DNA of 64,000 bases from Brevibacillus composti (GCF_016406105.1 NZ_CP066308.1:205001-269000); one strand, 5' to 3'; shown: positions 9,705-18,980, counted from the stretch's first letter. Made by a program: numbers and translations. The notes: generated by a model from the letters alone, not told the origin.

Positions 9705-9734
9705 TTGACTGTAAATTACCGTCTATGTTAAAAT
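9705..9734 (+). promoter_or_regulatory. Upstream SigA promoter of yacL
   Basis: TTGACT at 9705-9710 and TAAAAT at 9729-9734 are 18 bases apart. It is the first of two tandem promoters for yacL and is divergent from the reverse-strand promoter at 9644-9673. Confidence 0.6.
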
Positions 9735-9744
9735 CTTTGGCTAT

Positions 9745-9774
9745 TTGACACTGGAATTTAACTTTTGTTATAGT
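9745..9774 (+). promoter_or_regulatory. Downstream SigA promoter of yacL
   Basis: TTGACA at 9745-9750 and TATAGT at 9769-9774 with an 18-base spacer. It is the stronger of the tandem pair by consensus. Confidence 0.75.
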
Positions 9775-9869
9775 GAGGGAAAGTACAATATGGGGAAAAA
9801 TGCGTTGTTTTGGGAAGCAGGGTTTTTCCTGAAAACATCTGTCTATATTAATAACAAGGAGGTGAAAGC

Positions 9870-10961
9870 ATGGTTCGCCGATTAGGAAAAATCTTTTTTA
9901 CACTGGTCGGAGGGGGCTTGGGCTACAAGTTTGGTCCAGATCTGTTTGACCTGTTGAACACGCTTTTAAATTTTGGTGACTTCCAGTATACCAACTATAT
10001 TGGAGCCGTATTGGGTGCCGTGCTGTTCTTCTTCTTCGCCAACTGGTTTGTCGATTACAGCTTGCGGGTCGTCCGTTGGGGAGAAGAGACGCTGTTGAAA
10101 CTGCCGATCGTGGATGTCATGTTTGGAGCATTGGGGTTGATTATTGGTCTTATCGTTGCCTTTTTATTATTTCTCCAGCTCAGCAACATCCCGATACCGG
10201 TGGTCAGAGATTTGCTGCCGCTGATGGTTTCCGCTTTGCTTGGCTATCTCGGCTTCGTGGTCGGGTTTCGCAAGCGGGACGAGATTATGGCTGTGTTTTC
10301 GATTGGGCGAAAAGACAAGTCGAAAAAGGACAACAGCGGAGCTCCGTCTAACGTGGAGTACAAGATTCTGGATACCAGCGTGATTATTGACGGCCGGATC
10401 GCCGATATCTGCCGCACGGAATTTTTGGAGGGTGTCCTGGTTATTCCCGGATTCGTCCTGGAAGAGCTGCAGCACATCGCCGATTCTTCCGATGTATTGA
10501 AGAGAAACAGAGGCCGCCGCGGACTGGACATCCTGAACAAAATCCAAAAGGAAATGAAGGTAAAAGTCCAGATCTACGAAGGCGACTTCGAAGAGGTTTC
10601 CGAAGTGGACAGCAAGCTGATCAAGCTGGCGAAAGTCATGAACGGTAAAGTGGTCACCAACGACTTCAACCTGAACAAGGTATGCGAGCTGCAAGGCGTC
10701 TCCGTACTGAACATCAACGATTTGGCCAACGCGGTCAAACCGGTGGTGCTGCCAGGAGAAGAGCTGACCGTCCAAGTGATCAAAGACGGCAAGGAGCACG
10801 GCCAGGGCGTCGCTTACCTGGACGATGGCACGATGATCGTCGTCGAGGGCGGCCGCGACTATATCGGACACGACCTGGATGTGCTGGTGACCAGCGTTCT
10901 GCAGACATCGGCAGGGCGGATGATCTTCGCAAAGCCGAAATTACTGGAAAAAGCATTGTAG
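9870..10961 (+). CDS. yacL: PIN/TRAM-domain membrane protein YacL
   Basis: A 363-residue protein with about four membrane segments in the first 135 residues, a linker, then a PIN ribonuclease domain starting at YKILDTSVIIDGRIADI (about 166-182, with catalytic acidic residues) and a C-terminal TRAM domain thought to bind RNA. It belongs to the YacL family found in nearly all Firmicutes between disA/radA and ispD; its true substrate is not settled. The ATG at 9870 follows AAGGAGGTG. The gene leads into ispD. Confidence 0.9.
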   Translation: MVRRLGKIFFTLVGGGLGYKFGPDLFDLLNTLLNFGDFQYTNYIGAVLGAVLFFFFANWFVDYSLRVVRWGEETLLKLPIVDVMFGALGLIIGLIVAFLLFLQLSNIPIPVVRDLLPLMVSALLGYLGFVVGFRKRDEIMAVFSIGRKDKSKKDNSGAPSNVEYKILDTSVIIDGRIADICRTEFLEGVLVIPGFVLEELQHIADSSDVLKRNRGRRGLDILNKIQKEMKVKVQIYEGDFEEVSEVDSKLIKLAKVMNGKVVTNDFNLNKVCELQGVSVLNINDLANAVKPVVLPGEELTVQVIKDGKEHGQGVAYLDDGTMIVVEGGRDYIGHDLDVLVTSVLQTSAGRMIFAKPKLLEKAL

Positions 10962-11034
10962 CGGATGTTGGGAAAGGGAAGGGAGACTTTCCTTTTCGAA
11001 CAGCCTGCAGCAGATAGACGGGAGAGGGATCGTC

Positions 11035-11733
11035 GTGGATACGGGAGTCGTCATCGTCGCAGCCGGTTCCGGAAAGCGCATGGGGGCGGAGCGAAACAAG
11101 CTGTGGCTGCCGCTGGGCGGAGAGCCCATATGGGTTCATACCGTCCGCCTTTTTGCCGGCCATCCGGAAATCGGCGAAGTCGTGCTGGTGGTAAACAGCC
11201 GGGATCGGCAGGAGATCCAGGATTGGCTGGACCAGAACCAGGAAAAGCAAAAGGTGACCGTTGTGCTGGGCGGAGCCGAGAGGCAAGACAGCGTGAGAAA
11301 CGGTCTGGCCGCCCTATCCCCCCAATGCACGTATGTGCTGGTGCATGACGCTGCCCGCCCGTTTGTGACCGGAGAACAGATCAGCGAGCTGATCCGGCAG
11401 GTGCGGACAGATGGCACTTCAATTATGGCTGTTCCCGTCAAGGATACCATCAAAGTGGTAGGGGCTGACGGCATCGTCCAGTCCACCCCGGCACGAGAGA
11501 GCTTGTGGGCAGTGCAAACCCCACAAGCTTTTCTCGTTTCCTTGTTGAAAGAAGCCCATGAAGCGGCCGTGCAGGCGGGATATGCGGGGACGGATGACGC
11601 CATGCTGGTGGAATGGCTGGGCCATCCCGTGCGAGTAATGCGGGGGAGCTATGAAAACATCAAAATCACCACGCCAGATGATCTCTGGACGGGAGAAGAA
11701 ATATTGCGGAGACGAAAGGGAGAGGGATCATGA
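11035..11733 (+). CDS. ispD: 2-C-methyl-D-erythritol 4-phosphate cytidylyltransferase
   Basis: A 232-residue enzyme of the MEP isoprenoid pathway, transferring CMP to methylerythritol phosphate. The nucleotide-binding start [20 protein letters not shown] (residues 5-24) and the VHDAARPF motif near 105 are intact. Translation begins at GTG 11035 after GGGAGAGGG. Its TGA overlaps the ATG of ispF (ATGA at 11730-11733), so the two consecutive MEP enzymes are translationally coupled. Confidence 0.95.
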   Translation: MDTGVVIVAAGSGKRMGAERNKLWLPLGGEPIWVHTVRLFAGHPEIGEVVLVVNSRDRQEIQDWLDQNQEKQKVTVVLGGAERQDSVRNGLAALSPQCTYVLVHDAARPFVTGEQISELIRQVRTDGTSIMAVPVKDTIKVVGADGIVQSTPARESLWAVQTPQAFLVSLLKEAHEAAVQAGYAGTDDAMLVEWLGHPVRVMRGSYENIKITTPDDLWTGEEILRRRKGEGS

Positions 11734-12209
11734 GAATTGGACAAGGCTTTGACGTGCATCAGCTGGTGGAAGGACGTCCTTGCATTATCGGGGGAATCAC
11801 GATTCCGTACGAGAAAGGGCTGCTCGGCCATTCGGACGCGGATGTCTTGTTGCACGCGATCACAGACGCATTGCTGGGCGCGATCGGCGAAGGCGATATC
11901 GGCCGTCATTTTCCCGACACCGATCCTGCCTTTAAAGACGCGGACAGTGTCAAGCTGATGGAACATGTCTGGGAGCTGGTGAAACAGAAAGGGTATCGTT
12001 TGGGCAATCTGGATGCGACGATCATCGCGCAGGCGCCGAAAATGGCGCCGTACATCCCGCAGATGCGTGAATTGATTGCGCGGGTCCTGGAGGCAGACGA
12101 GCTGTCGCAGATCAACGTCAAAGCGACGACTTCGGAAAAACTGGGCTTCACCGGACGCGGAGAGGGAATTGCCGCGCAGGCCGCCTGCTTGCTTGTCAAG
12201 CAAGGCTAG
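11730..12209 (+). CDS. ispF: 2-C-methyl-D-erythritol 2,4-cyclodiphosphate synthase
   Basis: A 159-residue trimeric zinc enzyme for the cyclisation step of the MEP pathway. The metal ligands are visible in [11 protein letters not shown] (Asp8, His10) and in [11 protein letters not shown] near residue 42. The conserved [16 protein letters not shown] lies near the C-terminus. The length is typical. The start overlaps the stop of ispD by 4 bases. Confidence 0.96.
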   Translation: MRIGQGFDVHQLVEGRPCIIGGITIPYEKGLLGHSDADVLLHAITDALLGAIGEGDIGRHFPDTDPAFKDADSVKLMEHVWELVKQKGYRLGNLDATIIAQAPKMAPYIPQMRELIARVLEADELSQINVKATTSEKLGFTGRGEGIAAQAACLLVKQG

Positions 12210-12263
12210 GTGGGTGTAAGATTAACGCAAGCAATTTTACGTTCATGAAAGGATGTCGCTATC

Positions 12264-13730
12264 ATGGCCAAGGAAATCCGCACAAGATATGCTCCCAGTC
12301 CGACGGGACATTTACATATTGGCGGTGCGCGCACTGCACTTTTTAATTATCTGTATGCCAAGCATCACGGCGGTTCGTTTATCGTTCGGATCGAGGATAC
12401 CGACCAGACCCGCAATGTAGAAAATGCCGACGAAGAGCAAATGACCAACCTCAAATGGCTCGGGATCACCTGGGAGGAAGGCACAGATATCGGAGGAGCG
12501 TACGGGCCTTATCGCCAAACGGAGCGACTGGATATCTACCGGAAATACATCGATCAGCTGCTGGCCGAAGGAAAAGCTTATTACTGCTACGCTACCAAGG
12601 AAGAGCTGGACGCGGAGCGGGAAGAGCAGATCGCCCGCGGAGAGACGCCGCGCATCCTGGAGAAGCACCGCCACGTGACGCCCGAGCAGCGGGAACAGTA
12701 TGAGCGGGAGGGGCGTATGCCGTCCGTTCATTTCCTAGTGCCGGACAACAAGCAACTCGTCGTGAACGACTTGATTCGCGGTCAGGTGACGTTTGATTCC
12801 AGCGAGATGGGCGACTTCGTCATTTGCCGCCCGGACGGCGTGCCAACCTACAACTTCGCTGTCGTCATCGACGATTACCTGATGAAAATCAGCCATGTGT
12901 TCCGCGGGGAGGAGCATCTCTCCAATACGCCGCGCCAACTGCTGATCTATGATGCGTTTGGCTGGGAGCCGCCGGAGTTCGGCCACTTGGCGCTGATCCT
13001 CAATCAGGACGGCAAAAAGATGTCCAAGCGCGATGAGAGCATCATCCAGTTTATCGAGCAGTACCGCGAGCTCGGTTTCCTGCCGGATGCGATCGTCAAC
13101 TTCCTGGTGCTGCTGGGCTGGTCTCCAGGCGGAGAAGAGGAGATTTTTGACCTGGATGAATTGGTCAAGCTGTTCTCCGTCGAGCGCATCAGCAAATCGC
13201 CAGCCGTTTTCGATTCGACAAAGATGAACTGGATGAACAACTTCTACATCAAGCGTCAGTCGTTGGACCTGATTACCGAGATGTGCATTCCGCATCTGCA
13301 AAAGGCAGGTTTTATCGAAGAGGCGCTGTCCGAGGAAAAATACAATTGGGTGCGCAGCATCGTCGCCCTTTATCAGGAGCAGATGTCATACTGTGCGCAG
13401 ATCGTGCCGCTCGCCGCTCTTTTCTTCCTGGAAGAAGTGGTGTACGATGAAGAGGCGAGAGCCGTACTGAAGGAACCGCAATTGCCGGAAGTGCTGGCTT
13501 CGTTTGCGAAACACCTCGAAGCGGCAGCTGAATATACTGCGGATACGATTAAAGCCGTGTTGAAAGAAGTGCAGAAAGAAACGGGCCAGAAAGGCAAGGC
13601 GCTCTTCATGCCGGTCCGTGTCGCTGCTACCGGCCAGGCGCATGGCCGCGATCTGGCGGAAACCCTTTATTTGCTGGGACAACAGACCGTGCTCGAGCGC
13701 GTCAAGCGCGTGCTTGCACACGGGGAGTAA
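12264..13730 (+). CDS. gltX: Glutamyl-tRNA synthetase
   Basis: A 488-residue class I synthetase. The N-terminal PSPTGHLHIGGARTALFNYL holds the HIGH signature near residue 18 and KMSKRDES near 255 is the KMSKS loop. In Bacillales this enzyme usually also charges tRNA-Gln for the GatCAB pathway, which is an expectation rather than something visible here. It is preceded by a 54-base gap and AAAGGATG, and followed by the T-box of cysE. Confidence 0.96.
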   Translation: MAKEIRTRYAPSPTGHLHIGGARTALFNYLYAKHHGGSFIVRIEDTDQTRNVENADEEQMTNLKWLGITWEEGTDIGGAYGPYRQTERLDIYRKYIDQLLAEGKAYYCYATKEELDAEREEQIARGETPRILEKHRHVTPEQREQYEREGRMPSVHFLVPDNKQLVVNDLIRGQVTFDSSEMGDFVICRPDGVPTYNFAVVIDDYLMKISHVFRGEEHLSNTPRQLLIYDAFGWEPPEFGHLALILNQDGKKMSKRDESIIQFIEQYRELGFLPDAIVNFLVLLGWSPGGEEEIFDLDELVKLFSVERISKSPAVFDSTKMNWMNNFYIKRQSLDLITEMCIPHLQKAGFIEEALSEEKYNWVRSIVALYQEQMSYCAQIVPLAALFFLEEVVYDEEARAVLKEPQLPEVLASFAKHLEAAAEYTADTIKAVLKEVQKETGQKGKALFMPVRVAATGQAHGRDLAETLYLLGQQTVLERVKRVLAHGE

Positions 13731-13754
13731 AATAAATACGGCGCGAAGCGGACT

Positions 13755-14086
13755 GACCCGTCCGCTTGGCCCGGCCACAGAGCGATGACCAGGAGAGTAC
13801 AGCAGGATTTCGTCCCCAGAGAGGGTGGGCAGGTGAGAGCCATCCGGCGAGAACTGCGTGGAAATGCACCTGTGAGCGATGAGCTGAACCCTTCTCTTTG
13901 CGGAGAATCTGTAGAGAGGCGGCAGTAGGGAAATCGGTCACCCGCCGTTATCGGGTATGAGAGTGAGGTCGCTCGCGGCGTCTGTCTGTCCAAGACAGGA
14001 CCGCAGCGGTCTAAGCAGAGTGGAACCGCGGTTCATGCCGTCTCTGTCTCCTTCAGTTTTGAAGGGGGCGGAGACGTTTTTGTTTT
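13755..14086 (+). promoter_or_regulatory. Cysteine-specific T-box leader of cysE-cysS
   Basis: A T-box tRNA-sensing riboswitch. The T-box core AGAGTGGAACCGCGG lies at 14017-14031, and the base that reads the tRNA discriminator is A in TGGAACC, matching U73 of tRNA-Cys. In the stem I specifier region GAAA-TGC-ACC the likely specifier TGC (13865-13867) is a cysteine codon. The competing terminator is a 17-bp stem (14039-14055 with 14060-14076) followed by TTTTT. When uncharged tRNA-Cys binds, the antiterminator should form and cysE-cysS be transcribed. The promoter is not clear; it must lie around the gltX end. Confidence 0.93.
14039..14086 (+). terminator. T-box terminator (attenuator) before cysE
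   Basis: A 17-bp stem with a GTTT loop and a T5-G-T4 tail. It is the default off structure of the T-box. Confidence 0.9.
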
Positions 14087-14121
14087 ATCCATAGGCAAAA
14101 CTATGCAGGAGGTGATACCCT

Positions 14122-14787
14122 ATGCTTTCACAGATGAGGGAGGACATTCAAGTGGTATTCGAGAGGGATCCGGCTGCGCGCAGCACCTTTGAGGTCGTGC
14201 TGACCTATTCCGGATTGCACGCCATATGGGGACACCGGATTTCTCACAAGCTATGGAAAGCGGGCTGGTTTACCCTGGCGCGCGTCGTTTCGCAAGTTAC
14301 TCGCTTTTTTACCGGAATAGAAATTCACCCCGGAGCTACGATCGGCAAAGGGCTGTTTATCGACCACGGGATGGGGGTCGTCATCGGGGAGACCTGTGAG
14401 ATCGGTGACAATGTCACCATCTACCAGGGAGTGACGCTGGGAGGGACCGGCAAGGAAAAAGGAAAGCGCCACCCCACCGTCGGCAACAATGTCATCATCG
14501 CATCGGGTGCGAAGGTATTGGGATCGTTCAAAATTGGCGATAATTCCAAGATCGGAGCGGGATCGGTCGTGCTGCAGGAAGTGCCGCCCAATTCTACCGT
14601 AGTCGGCATACCCGGCCGTATCCGCATTCAGGACGGCAAAAGGGTAACCCATGATCTGGATCACGTCAACCTGCCGGACCCTGTCGCCGATATGATTCGC
14701 GGCATGCAGCAGGAGATCGAGCAGTTGCGCAAAGAAGTGGCCTTGCTGAGGGAGGAAAAAGCAAAAAATGAGCATTCAGTTCACTAA
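14122..14787 (+). CDS. cysE: Serine O-acetyltransferase
   Basis: A 221-residue enzyme making O-acetylserine, the precursor of cysteine. A helical N-terminal part (to about residue 65) precedes left-handed beta-helix hexapeptide repeats containing [18 protein letters not shown] with the catalytic His, and [21 protein letters not shown]. The last 30 residues form a short charged helix. The start at 14122 follows AGGAGGTGA. It lies under the Cys T-box and overlaps cysS by 20 bases, so synthesis of cysteine and charging of its tRNA are controlled together. Confidence 0.95.
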   Translation: MLSQMREDIQVVFERDPAARSTFEVVLTYSGLHAIWGHRISHKLWKAGWFTLARVVSQVTRFFTGIEIHPGATIGKGLFIDHGMGVVIGETCEIGDNVTIYQGVTLGGTGKEKGKRHPTVGNNVIIASGAKVLGSFKIGDNSKIGAGSVVLQEVPPNSTVVGIPGRIRIQDGKRVTHDLDHVNLPDPVADMIRGMQQEIEQLRKEVALLREEKAKNEHSVH

Positions 14788-16174
14788 TACGCTGACGAGA
14801 AAAAAGGAAGCATTCGTTCCCCTGGAACCGGGAAAGGTAAAAATGTATGTATGCGGACCGACTGTCTATAATTATATCCATATCGGAAATGCCCGCCCGG
14901 CGATCGTCTTTGATACGCTCCGCCGCTACCTGAAATACCGCGGCTTTGAGGTCACGTTTGTACAGAACATCACGGATGTGGACGACAAACTGATCCGCGT
15001 GGCAAACGAGGAGGGCATTACCGTCAAGGAAGTGGCGGATCGCTACACGGATGCGTTCAATGAAGACCTGCGCAACCTGAATGTGATGCCGCCGGATATT
15101 CAGCCGCGCGTCATGCAGACGATTCCGGAGATCATCCAGTTTATCGAAGGCCTGATCGAAAAAGGCTACGCCTATGAAAGCGAGGGCGACGTCTACTTTC
15201 GCACCGGACGCTTTGCCGAGTACGGCAAGCTCTCCCATCAGCCGCTGGATGAGCTGCAGGTGGGGGCTCGCGTCGAGATCAATGAAAAGAAGGAAAATCC
15301 GCTTGATTTTGCCCTGTGGAAATCAGCCAAGCCGGGCGAAGTGACCTGGAGCAGTCCCTGGGGCGAAGGGCGGCCCGGCTGGCATATCGAGTGCTCGGCG
15401 ATGGCGCTGACATTCCTCGGAGACCAGATCGACATCCATGCGGGCGGCGCTGACCTCGTCTTCCCTCATCACGAAAACGAAATCGCGCAATCGGAGTGCT
15501 ACACCGGCAAGGTATTTGCCCGGTACTGGCTGCACAACGGGATGTTGAACATAAATAATGAAAAGATGTCGAAATCACTCGGAAACTTTTTGCTGGCCCG
15601 CGATCTGATCCAGCACTATGGCGGGGAGCTGATCCGCTTTTTCATGCTGCAGGGCCATTATCGTAATCCGATCAATTTCAGCAATGATTTGCTGGAGCAG
15701 GCTGCTAATGGCCTGGAGAGGATCAAGACCGCCTACGCCAATCTGGGGCATCGCCTGCAAACGGCCCGCGCCGAGGAGCCGAATGGTTTGGCCCAAGAGC
15801 AAAAAGAGGTGATCGCAGCCTTGCGCGAGCGCTTTGTCACCGAGATGGACGATGACTTGAACACGGCAAATGCCATCACCGTGGTGTATGATGTGGTGAA
15901 GGAAGCCAATCTGTACCTGCGCAATCAAAACGTCGGTCAGGTTGAGGTCCAGGCATACCGCGACCTGCTGGTGGAGTTGACGGGGGTCCTGGGCTTGGAG
16001 CTTGCGCAAGCGGAGGGACTGTTGGACAGCGAAGTGGAGGCGCTTATCGCGGAGCGGACGGAGGCGCGGAAGTCGCGCAATTTTGCCCGGGCCGATGAGA
16101 TTCGCGATTTGCTGAGCGAAAAGGGGATTCTTCTCGAAGATACCCCGCAGGGCGTCCGCTGGCGCAGAAAATAA
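14768..16174 (+). CDS. cysS: Cysteinyl-tRNA synthetase
   Basis: A 468-residue class I synthetase with the zinc ligand Cys in [19 protein letters not shown] (HIGN near residue 36), the second zinc site around WHIECSAMA near 210, and KMSKSLGNF near 268. All signature residues are present. The ATG at 14768 lies inside cysE, preceded by GAGGGAGG, so translation is coupled. Expression depends on the T-box upstream. Confidence 0.96.
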   Translation: MSIQFTNTLTRKKEAFVPLEPGKVKMYVCGPTVYNYIHIGNARPAIVFDTLRRYLKYRGFEVTFVQNITDVDDKLIRVANEEGITVKEVADRYTDAFNEDLRNLNVMPPDIQPRVMQTIPEIIQFIEGLIEKGYAYESEGDVYFRTGRFAEYGKLSHQPLDELQVGARVEINEKKENPLDFALWKSAKPGEVTWSSPWGEGRPGWHIECSAMALTFLGDQIDIHAGGADLVFPHHENEIAQSECYTGKVFARYWLHNGMLNINNEKMSKSLGNFLLARDLIQHYGGELIRFFMLQGHYRNPINFSNDLLEQAANGLERIKTAYANLGHRLQTARAEEPNGLAQEQKEVIAALRERFVTEMDDDLNTANAITVVYDVVKEANLYLRNQNVGQVEVQAYRDLLVELTGVLGLELAQAEGLLDSEVEALIAERTEARKSRNFARADEIRDLLSEKGILLEDTPQGVRWRRK

Positions 16175-16184
16175 AGGGGTCACA

Positions 16185-16604
16185 ATGTACATGCAAAAAG
16201 AAGAGTTAGCAAGAGAACCTCATCTGGTCAATCCGCTGGTGCTGGCGTTTTTGGGTGACGCGACGTACTCGCACTGTGTCCGCTATCATCTGATCGCCAA
16301 AGGGCTGGTCAAGCCGCACGTGCTTCATAAGACGGCGAATCAGTACGTCTCCGCCAAGGCCCAGGCCAATATCCTGCATGCGCTGATGCCTCTTTTCACA
16401 GAGGAAGAGGCAGCGGTAGTGAGGCGCGGCCGCAATGCCAAATCCGGCTCCAGCGCCAAAAATGCCGACATTATCGATTACCGGCATGCCACTGCATTTG
16501 AAGCGCTGATCGGCTACCTGTATCTATGCGGGCGGGAGGAGCGGCTGGCGGAGATCATGCAGCAGGCATTTGCCATTGTGGAAGGAGTCTACGGACATGA
16601 GTGA
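16185..16604 (+). CDS. mrnC: Mini-ribonuclease III
   Basis: A 139-residue RNase III-like endonuclease lacking the double-strand-RNA-binding domain; in B. subtilis it matures 23S rRNA ends. The catalytic domain begins VNPLVLAFLGDATYSHCVRYHL with the active-site LGDA, and the second acidic block TAFEALIGYLYL (E near residue 108) is present. It is the fixed neighbour of cysS and of rlmB, with which it overlaps by 8 bases. Confidence 0.93.
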   Translation: MYMQKEELAREPHLVNPLVLAFLGDATYSHCVRYHLIAKGLVKPHVLHKTANQYVSAKAQANILHALMPLFTEEEAAVVRRGRNAKSGSSAKNADIIDYRHATAFEALIGYLYLCGREERLAEIMQQAFAIVEGVYGHE

Positions 16605-17352
16605 AGAGTGGATTGTCGGAAAAAATCCGATCATTGAGGCACTGCGTTCAGGCCGTACCATCAACAAGATCTGGATAGCGGAAGGCACCAATAAAAATTT
16701 GATGGGCCCGATCTACTCGCTCGCCAAAGAGCAGGGCGTGATTGTCACTTCGGCCAATCGCAAAAAACTGGATCAACTGTGCGGAACGGATAATCATCAG
16801 GGAGTCATCGCGTCTGTCGCCGCCTATGACTACGTCGAGGTAGAAGACATTTTGAGGATAGCGGAAGAGCGGAAGGAAACACCATTCCTCATTTTGCTGG
16901 ATGAGCTGGAAGACCCTCACAACCTCGGCTCGATCATGCGGACGGCCGATGCGGTCGGTGCGCATGGCATCGTCATTCCCAAGCGGCGCTCGGTCAGTCT
17001 GACGGCGACGGTAGCCAAAGCATCGGCTGGCGCGATCAACTACGTGCCGGTCGCCCGTGTGACCAATCTGGTCCGCACCATGGAGGAGCTGAAGGAGAAG
17101 GGCATCTGGATCGCGGGGACGGACGCCAGTGCCAAGCAGGACTTCCGCCAAGGCGACTACTCGATGCCGCTGGCGATCGTGATCGGAAGCGAAGGAAAAG
17201 GGATGAGCCGGCTGGTCCGGGAAAACTGTGATTTCCTCTACAGCTTGCCGATGGCGGGCCATGTTACCTCGCTGAATGCTTCTGTGGCGGCAGCGCTCTT
17301 GATGTACGAAGTTTTCCGTGCAAGGAGTCCGTTGACGGCCCAGGTGAAGTGA
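16597..17352 (+). CDS. rlmB: 23S rRNA 2'-O-ribose methyltransferase RlmB
   Basis: A 251-residue SPOUT-class enzyme (TrmH family) that methylates a 23S rRNA guanosine ribose. A substrate-binding N-terminal domain (WIVGKNPIIEALRSG) is followed by the knotted SAM-binding domain with LDELEDPHNLGSIMRTADAVG near 110, VIGSEGKGM near 200 and LPMAGHVTSLNASVAAALLMYE at the C-terminus. The ATG at 16597 is chosen because the protein then starts with the family-typical MSEEWIVGKNPI. Confidence 0.93.
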   Translation: MSEEWIVGKNPIIEALRSGRTINKIWIAEGTNKNLMGPIYSLAKEQGVIVTSANRKKLDQLCGTDNHQGVIASVAAYDYVEVEDILRIAEERKETPFLILLDELEDPHNLGSIMRTADAVGAHGIVIPKRRSVSLTATVAKASAGAINYVPVARVTNLVRTMEELKEKGIWIAGTDASAKQDFRQGDYSMPLAIVIGSEGKGMSRLVRENCDFLYSLPMAGHVTSLNASVAAALLMYEVFRARSPLTAQVK

Positions 17353-17353
17353 C

Positions 17354-17878
17354 ATGGCGAAGCGGAAAGCCAAGCAACTTTTGATCGTGGACGGCTACAA
17401 TATCATCGGCGCATGGCCCGATTTGCGGATCCTGAAAGAGCAAGAGCGGATGGATGAGGCCCGCGATCTGCTGATTTCCAAACTGGCGGACTATCAGAGT
17501 TTTACCGGCATCAAAGTGATTATTGTCTTCGACGCCTACAATGTGCCGGGCGTAGGCAGACAGCTCAGCGACTACCAGGTGGACATTTATTTTACGAAGA
17601 AGAAAGAGACAGCCGATGAAAAAATTGAGCTGCTCGTCGCAGAAAATTATGCGAAAAATCGACAAATCTACGTAGCTACTTCCGATTATACGTCCCAGCG
17701 AGTCATCTTCGGACAGGGGGCTCTCCGGAAGTCGGCGAGAGAGCTTTTGCACGATGTGGAAAGTATCGGCAAGGAGATCAAGCAGCAGGTGGAGAAGACC
17801 CGGGAAGAGCGCTTCTCCACGCGTATCTCCTTGGATGAGGAAATCGCGAAAATATTCGAAAAATGGCGAAGGGAATAA
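17354..17878 (+). CDS. rae1: Ribosome-associated endoribonuclease Rae1 (NYN domain)
   Basis: A 174-residue NYN/PIN-like nuclease. The start LLIVDGYNIIGAW (residues 9-21) and VIIVFDAYNVPG supply the conserved acidic residues. The B. subtilis homologue YacP cuts mRNA in the ribosomal A site. The ATG at 17354 follows the rlmB stop by one base, with AGGTGA as ribosome site. The next gene, sigH, has its own promoter 12 bases later. Confidence 0.92.
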   Translation: MAKRKAKQLLIVDGYNIIGAWPDLRILKEQERMDEARDLLISKLADYQSFTGIKVIIVFDAYNVPGVGRQLSDYQVDIYFTKKKETADEKIELLVAENYAKNRQIYVATSDYTSQRVIFGQGALRKSARELLHDVESIGKEIKQQVEKTREERFSTRISLDEEIAKIFEKWRRE

Positions 17879-17889
17879 GTTGGATTCGG

Positions 17890-17918
17890 TTGACGCTTTT
17901 TTACGGCACATGTATAAT
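17890..17918 (+). promoter_or_regulatory. SigA promoter of sigH
   Basis: TTGACG at 17890-17895, a 17-base spacer and a perfect TATAAT at 17913-17918. It is among the strongest promoters in the window. Confidence 0.88.
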
Positions 17919-17957
17919 AGCCCTATCTGTGGAAAACCGGTTGGCGGAGGGATCATT

Positions 17958-18608
17958 GTGAGTGTTGACCTCAAGGAGTTAAATCATGCCCAATATGAGC
18001 TAATGTCCGATGAAGAGGTAGTAGATCTCGTTCGCGACAATGATGCCGAAGCCTTGGAATACTTGATCAACAAGTACAAGAATTTTGTGCGGGCCAAAGC
18101 TCGGTCGTATTTCCTCATAGGGGCTGACCGCGAAGACATCGTCCAAGAAGGGATGATCGGACTGTACAAGTCGATTCGCGACTTCAGGGGGGACAAGCTC
18201 ACCTCGTTCAAGGCCTTCGCCGAGCTTTGCATTACTCGTCAGATTATTACAGCCATTAAGACAGCGACCCGGCAAAAGCATATTCCGCTGAACTCCTATG
18301 TCTCCTTGGACAAGCCCATCTACGATGAGGACTCGGACCGCACCCTGCTGGACGTGATTTGCGGCACCAAGGTGACCGACCCGGAGGAGTTGTTCATCAA
18401 TCGCGAAGAGTTTGACGACATCGAAGGGAAGATGAGCGAGATCTTGAGCGATTTGGAACGCCAAGTGCTGATGCTCTATCTCGACGGCCGTTCCTATCAG
18501 CAGATCGCGGTAGAGTTGAAGCGGCATGTCAAATCGATTGACAATGCCCTGCAGCGGGTGAAGCGAAAACTAGAAAAATATCTCGAAGGCAGAGAGATTC
18601 ATCTATAA
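17958..18608 (+). CDS. sigH: Sporulation and transition-state sigma factor SigH
   Basis: A 216-residue sigma-70 family factor that opens the transition to stationary phase, competence and sporulation. Region 2 contains RAKARSYFLIGADREDIVQEGMIGL (about 48-72, split here only for reading) and region 4 ends with YQQIAVELKRHVKSIDNALQRV as its DNA-recognition helix. The start is the GTG at 17958, 7 bases after GGAGG, giving MSVDLKELNH; the long open frame upstream belongs to no gene. The length is that of B. subtilis SigH (218). Confidence 0.95.
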   Translation: MSVDLKELNHAQYELMSDEEVVDLVRDNDAEALEYLINKYKNFVRAKARSYFLIGADREDIVQEGMIGLYKSIRDFRGDKLTSFKAFAELCITRQIITAIKTATRQKHIPLNSYVSLDKPIYDEDSDRTLLDVICGTKVTDPEELFINREEFDDIEGKMSEILSDLERQVLMLYLDGRSYQQIAVELKRHVKSIDNALQRVKRKLEKYLEGREIHL

Positions 18609-18632
18609 AAAGAGAGGATCTCTCTTTTGTTT
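18608..18632 (+). terminator. Short terminator after sigH
   Basis: A 9-bp stem (18608-18616 with 18620-18628) with a 3-base loop, running into TTTT-G-TTTT. It starts at the last base of the stop codon. Confidence 0.65.
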
Positions 18633-18651
18633 TGGCCGCTCGTCCTGTTCT

Positions 18652-18696
18652 TGCAACGAAGGCGCCGCCAAATAGCCCGGCAAAGCCAAATTTTTC
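18652..18696 (+). repeat. TGCAAC hairpin repeat, copy 1
   Basis: A 45-base element starting TGCAAC with a GGC...GCC hairpin and a T run. About 35 of 43 aligned bases match the copy at 18881-18925. Its CAAAGCC (18681-18687) can also pair with GGCTTTG at 18713-18719. It lies after the sigH terminator and before the candidate rpmG promoter. Confidence 0.55.
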
Positions 18697-18732
18697 AGGA
18701 ACCAAATGCTTCGGCTTTGTCAAGACGTTTTG

Positions 18733-18761
18733 TTGACATGGATTGACGGGTGTGATAAATT
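18733..18761 (+). promoter_or_regulatory. Candidate SigA promoter of rpmG-secE-nusG
   Basis: TTGACA at 18733-18738, 17 bases, TAAATT at 18756-18761. A GATAAA with an upstream TG lies two bases earlier and is an alternative -10. It gives a leader of about 210 bases before rpmG. Confidence 0.6.
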
Positions 18762-18768
18762 TGTTTAG

Positions 18769-18960
18769 GTAACCATGGCCTCATCTCTCTTACGTCTATG
18801 GTTGCTTGCTAAAATGGTCAGGAAAAAGTAGCGGTTTTCCCGTACTATTTTTCGCCGATAGGTTTCCCTGTCGGCATACGTGCAACTAAAGGCTCCGCCA
18901 AAGAGCTTGGCGCAGCCAAGTTTTCTATTTCCTGTTCTTTGTGAATATGCAGGTTTGAAA
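18769..18960 (+). promoter_or_regulatory. Structured 5' leader of rpmG (unassigned)
   Basis: There is no gene between 18609 and 18980. The leader contains AACCAT/ATGGTT pairing (18771-18803), an A5/T5 hairpin at 18823-18852, a 9-bp hairpin (18854-18862 with 18867-18875) and the copy-2 hairpin at 18891-18917. I cannot match it to a known riboswitch or ribosomal-protein leader. It is inferred to be a regulatory RNA. Confidence 0.4.
18881..18925 (+). repeat. TGCAAC hairpin repeat, copy 2
   Basis: The second copy of the element at 18652-18696, here with a better stem: GGCT-C-CGCCAA pairs with TTGGCG-C-AGCC (10 pairs, one mismatch). It is about 55 bases before the rpmG start. Confidence 0.55.
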
Positions 18961-18980
18961 TGAGATGGAGGTGGCAATAA

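Noticed and set aside
17754..17957. N-terminal extension of SigH
   Set aside because: The upstream frame overlaps rae1 and the sigH promoter lies at 17890-17918; the GTG at 17958 gives the family length.
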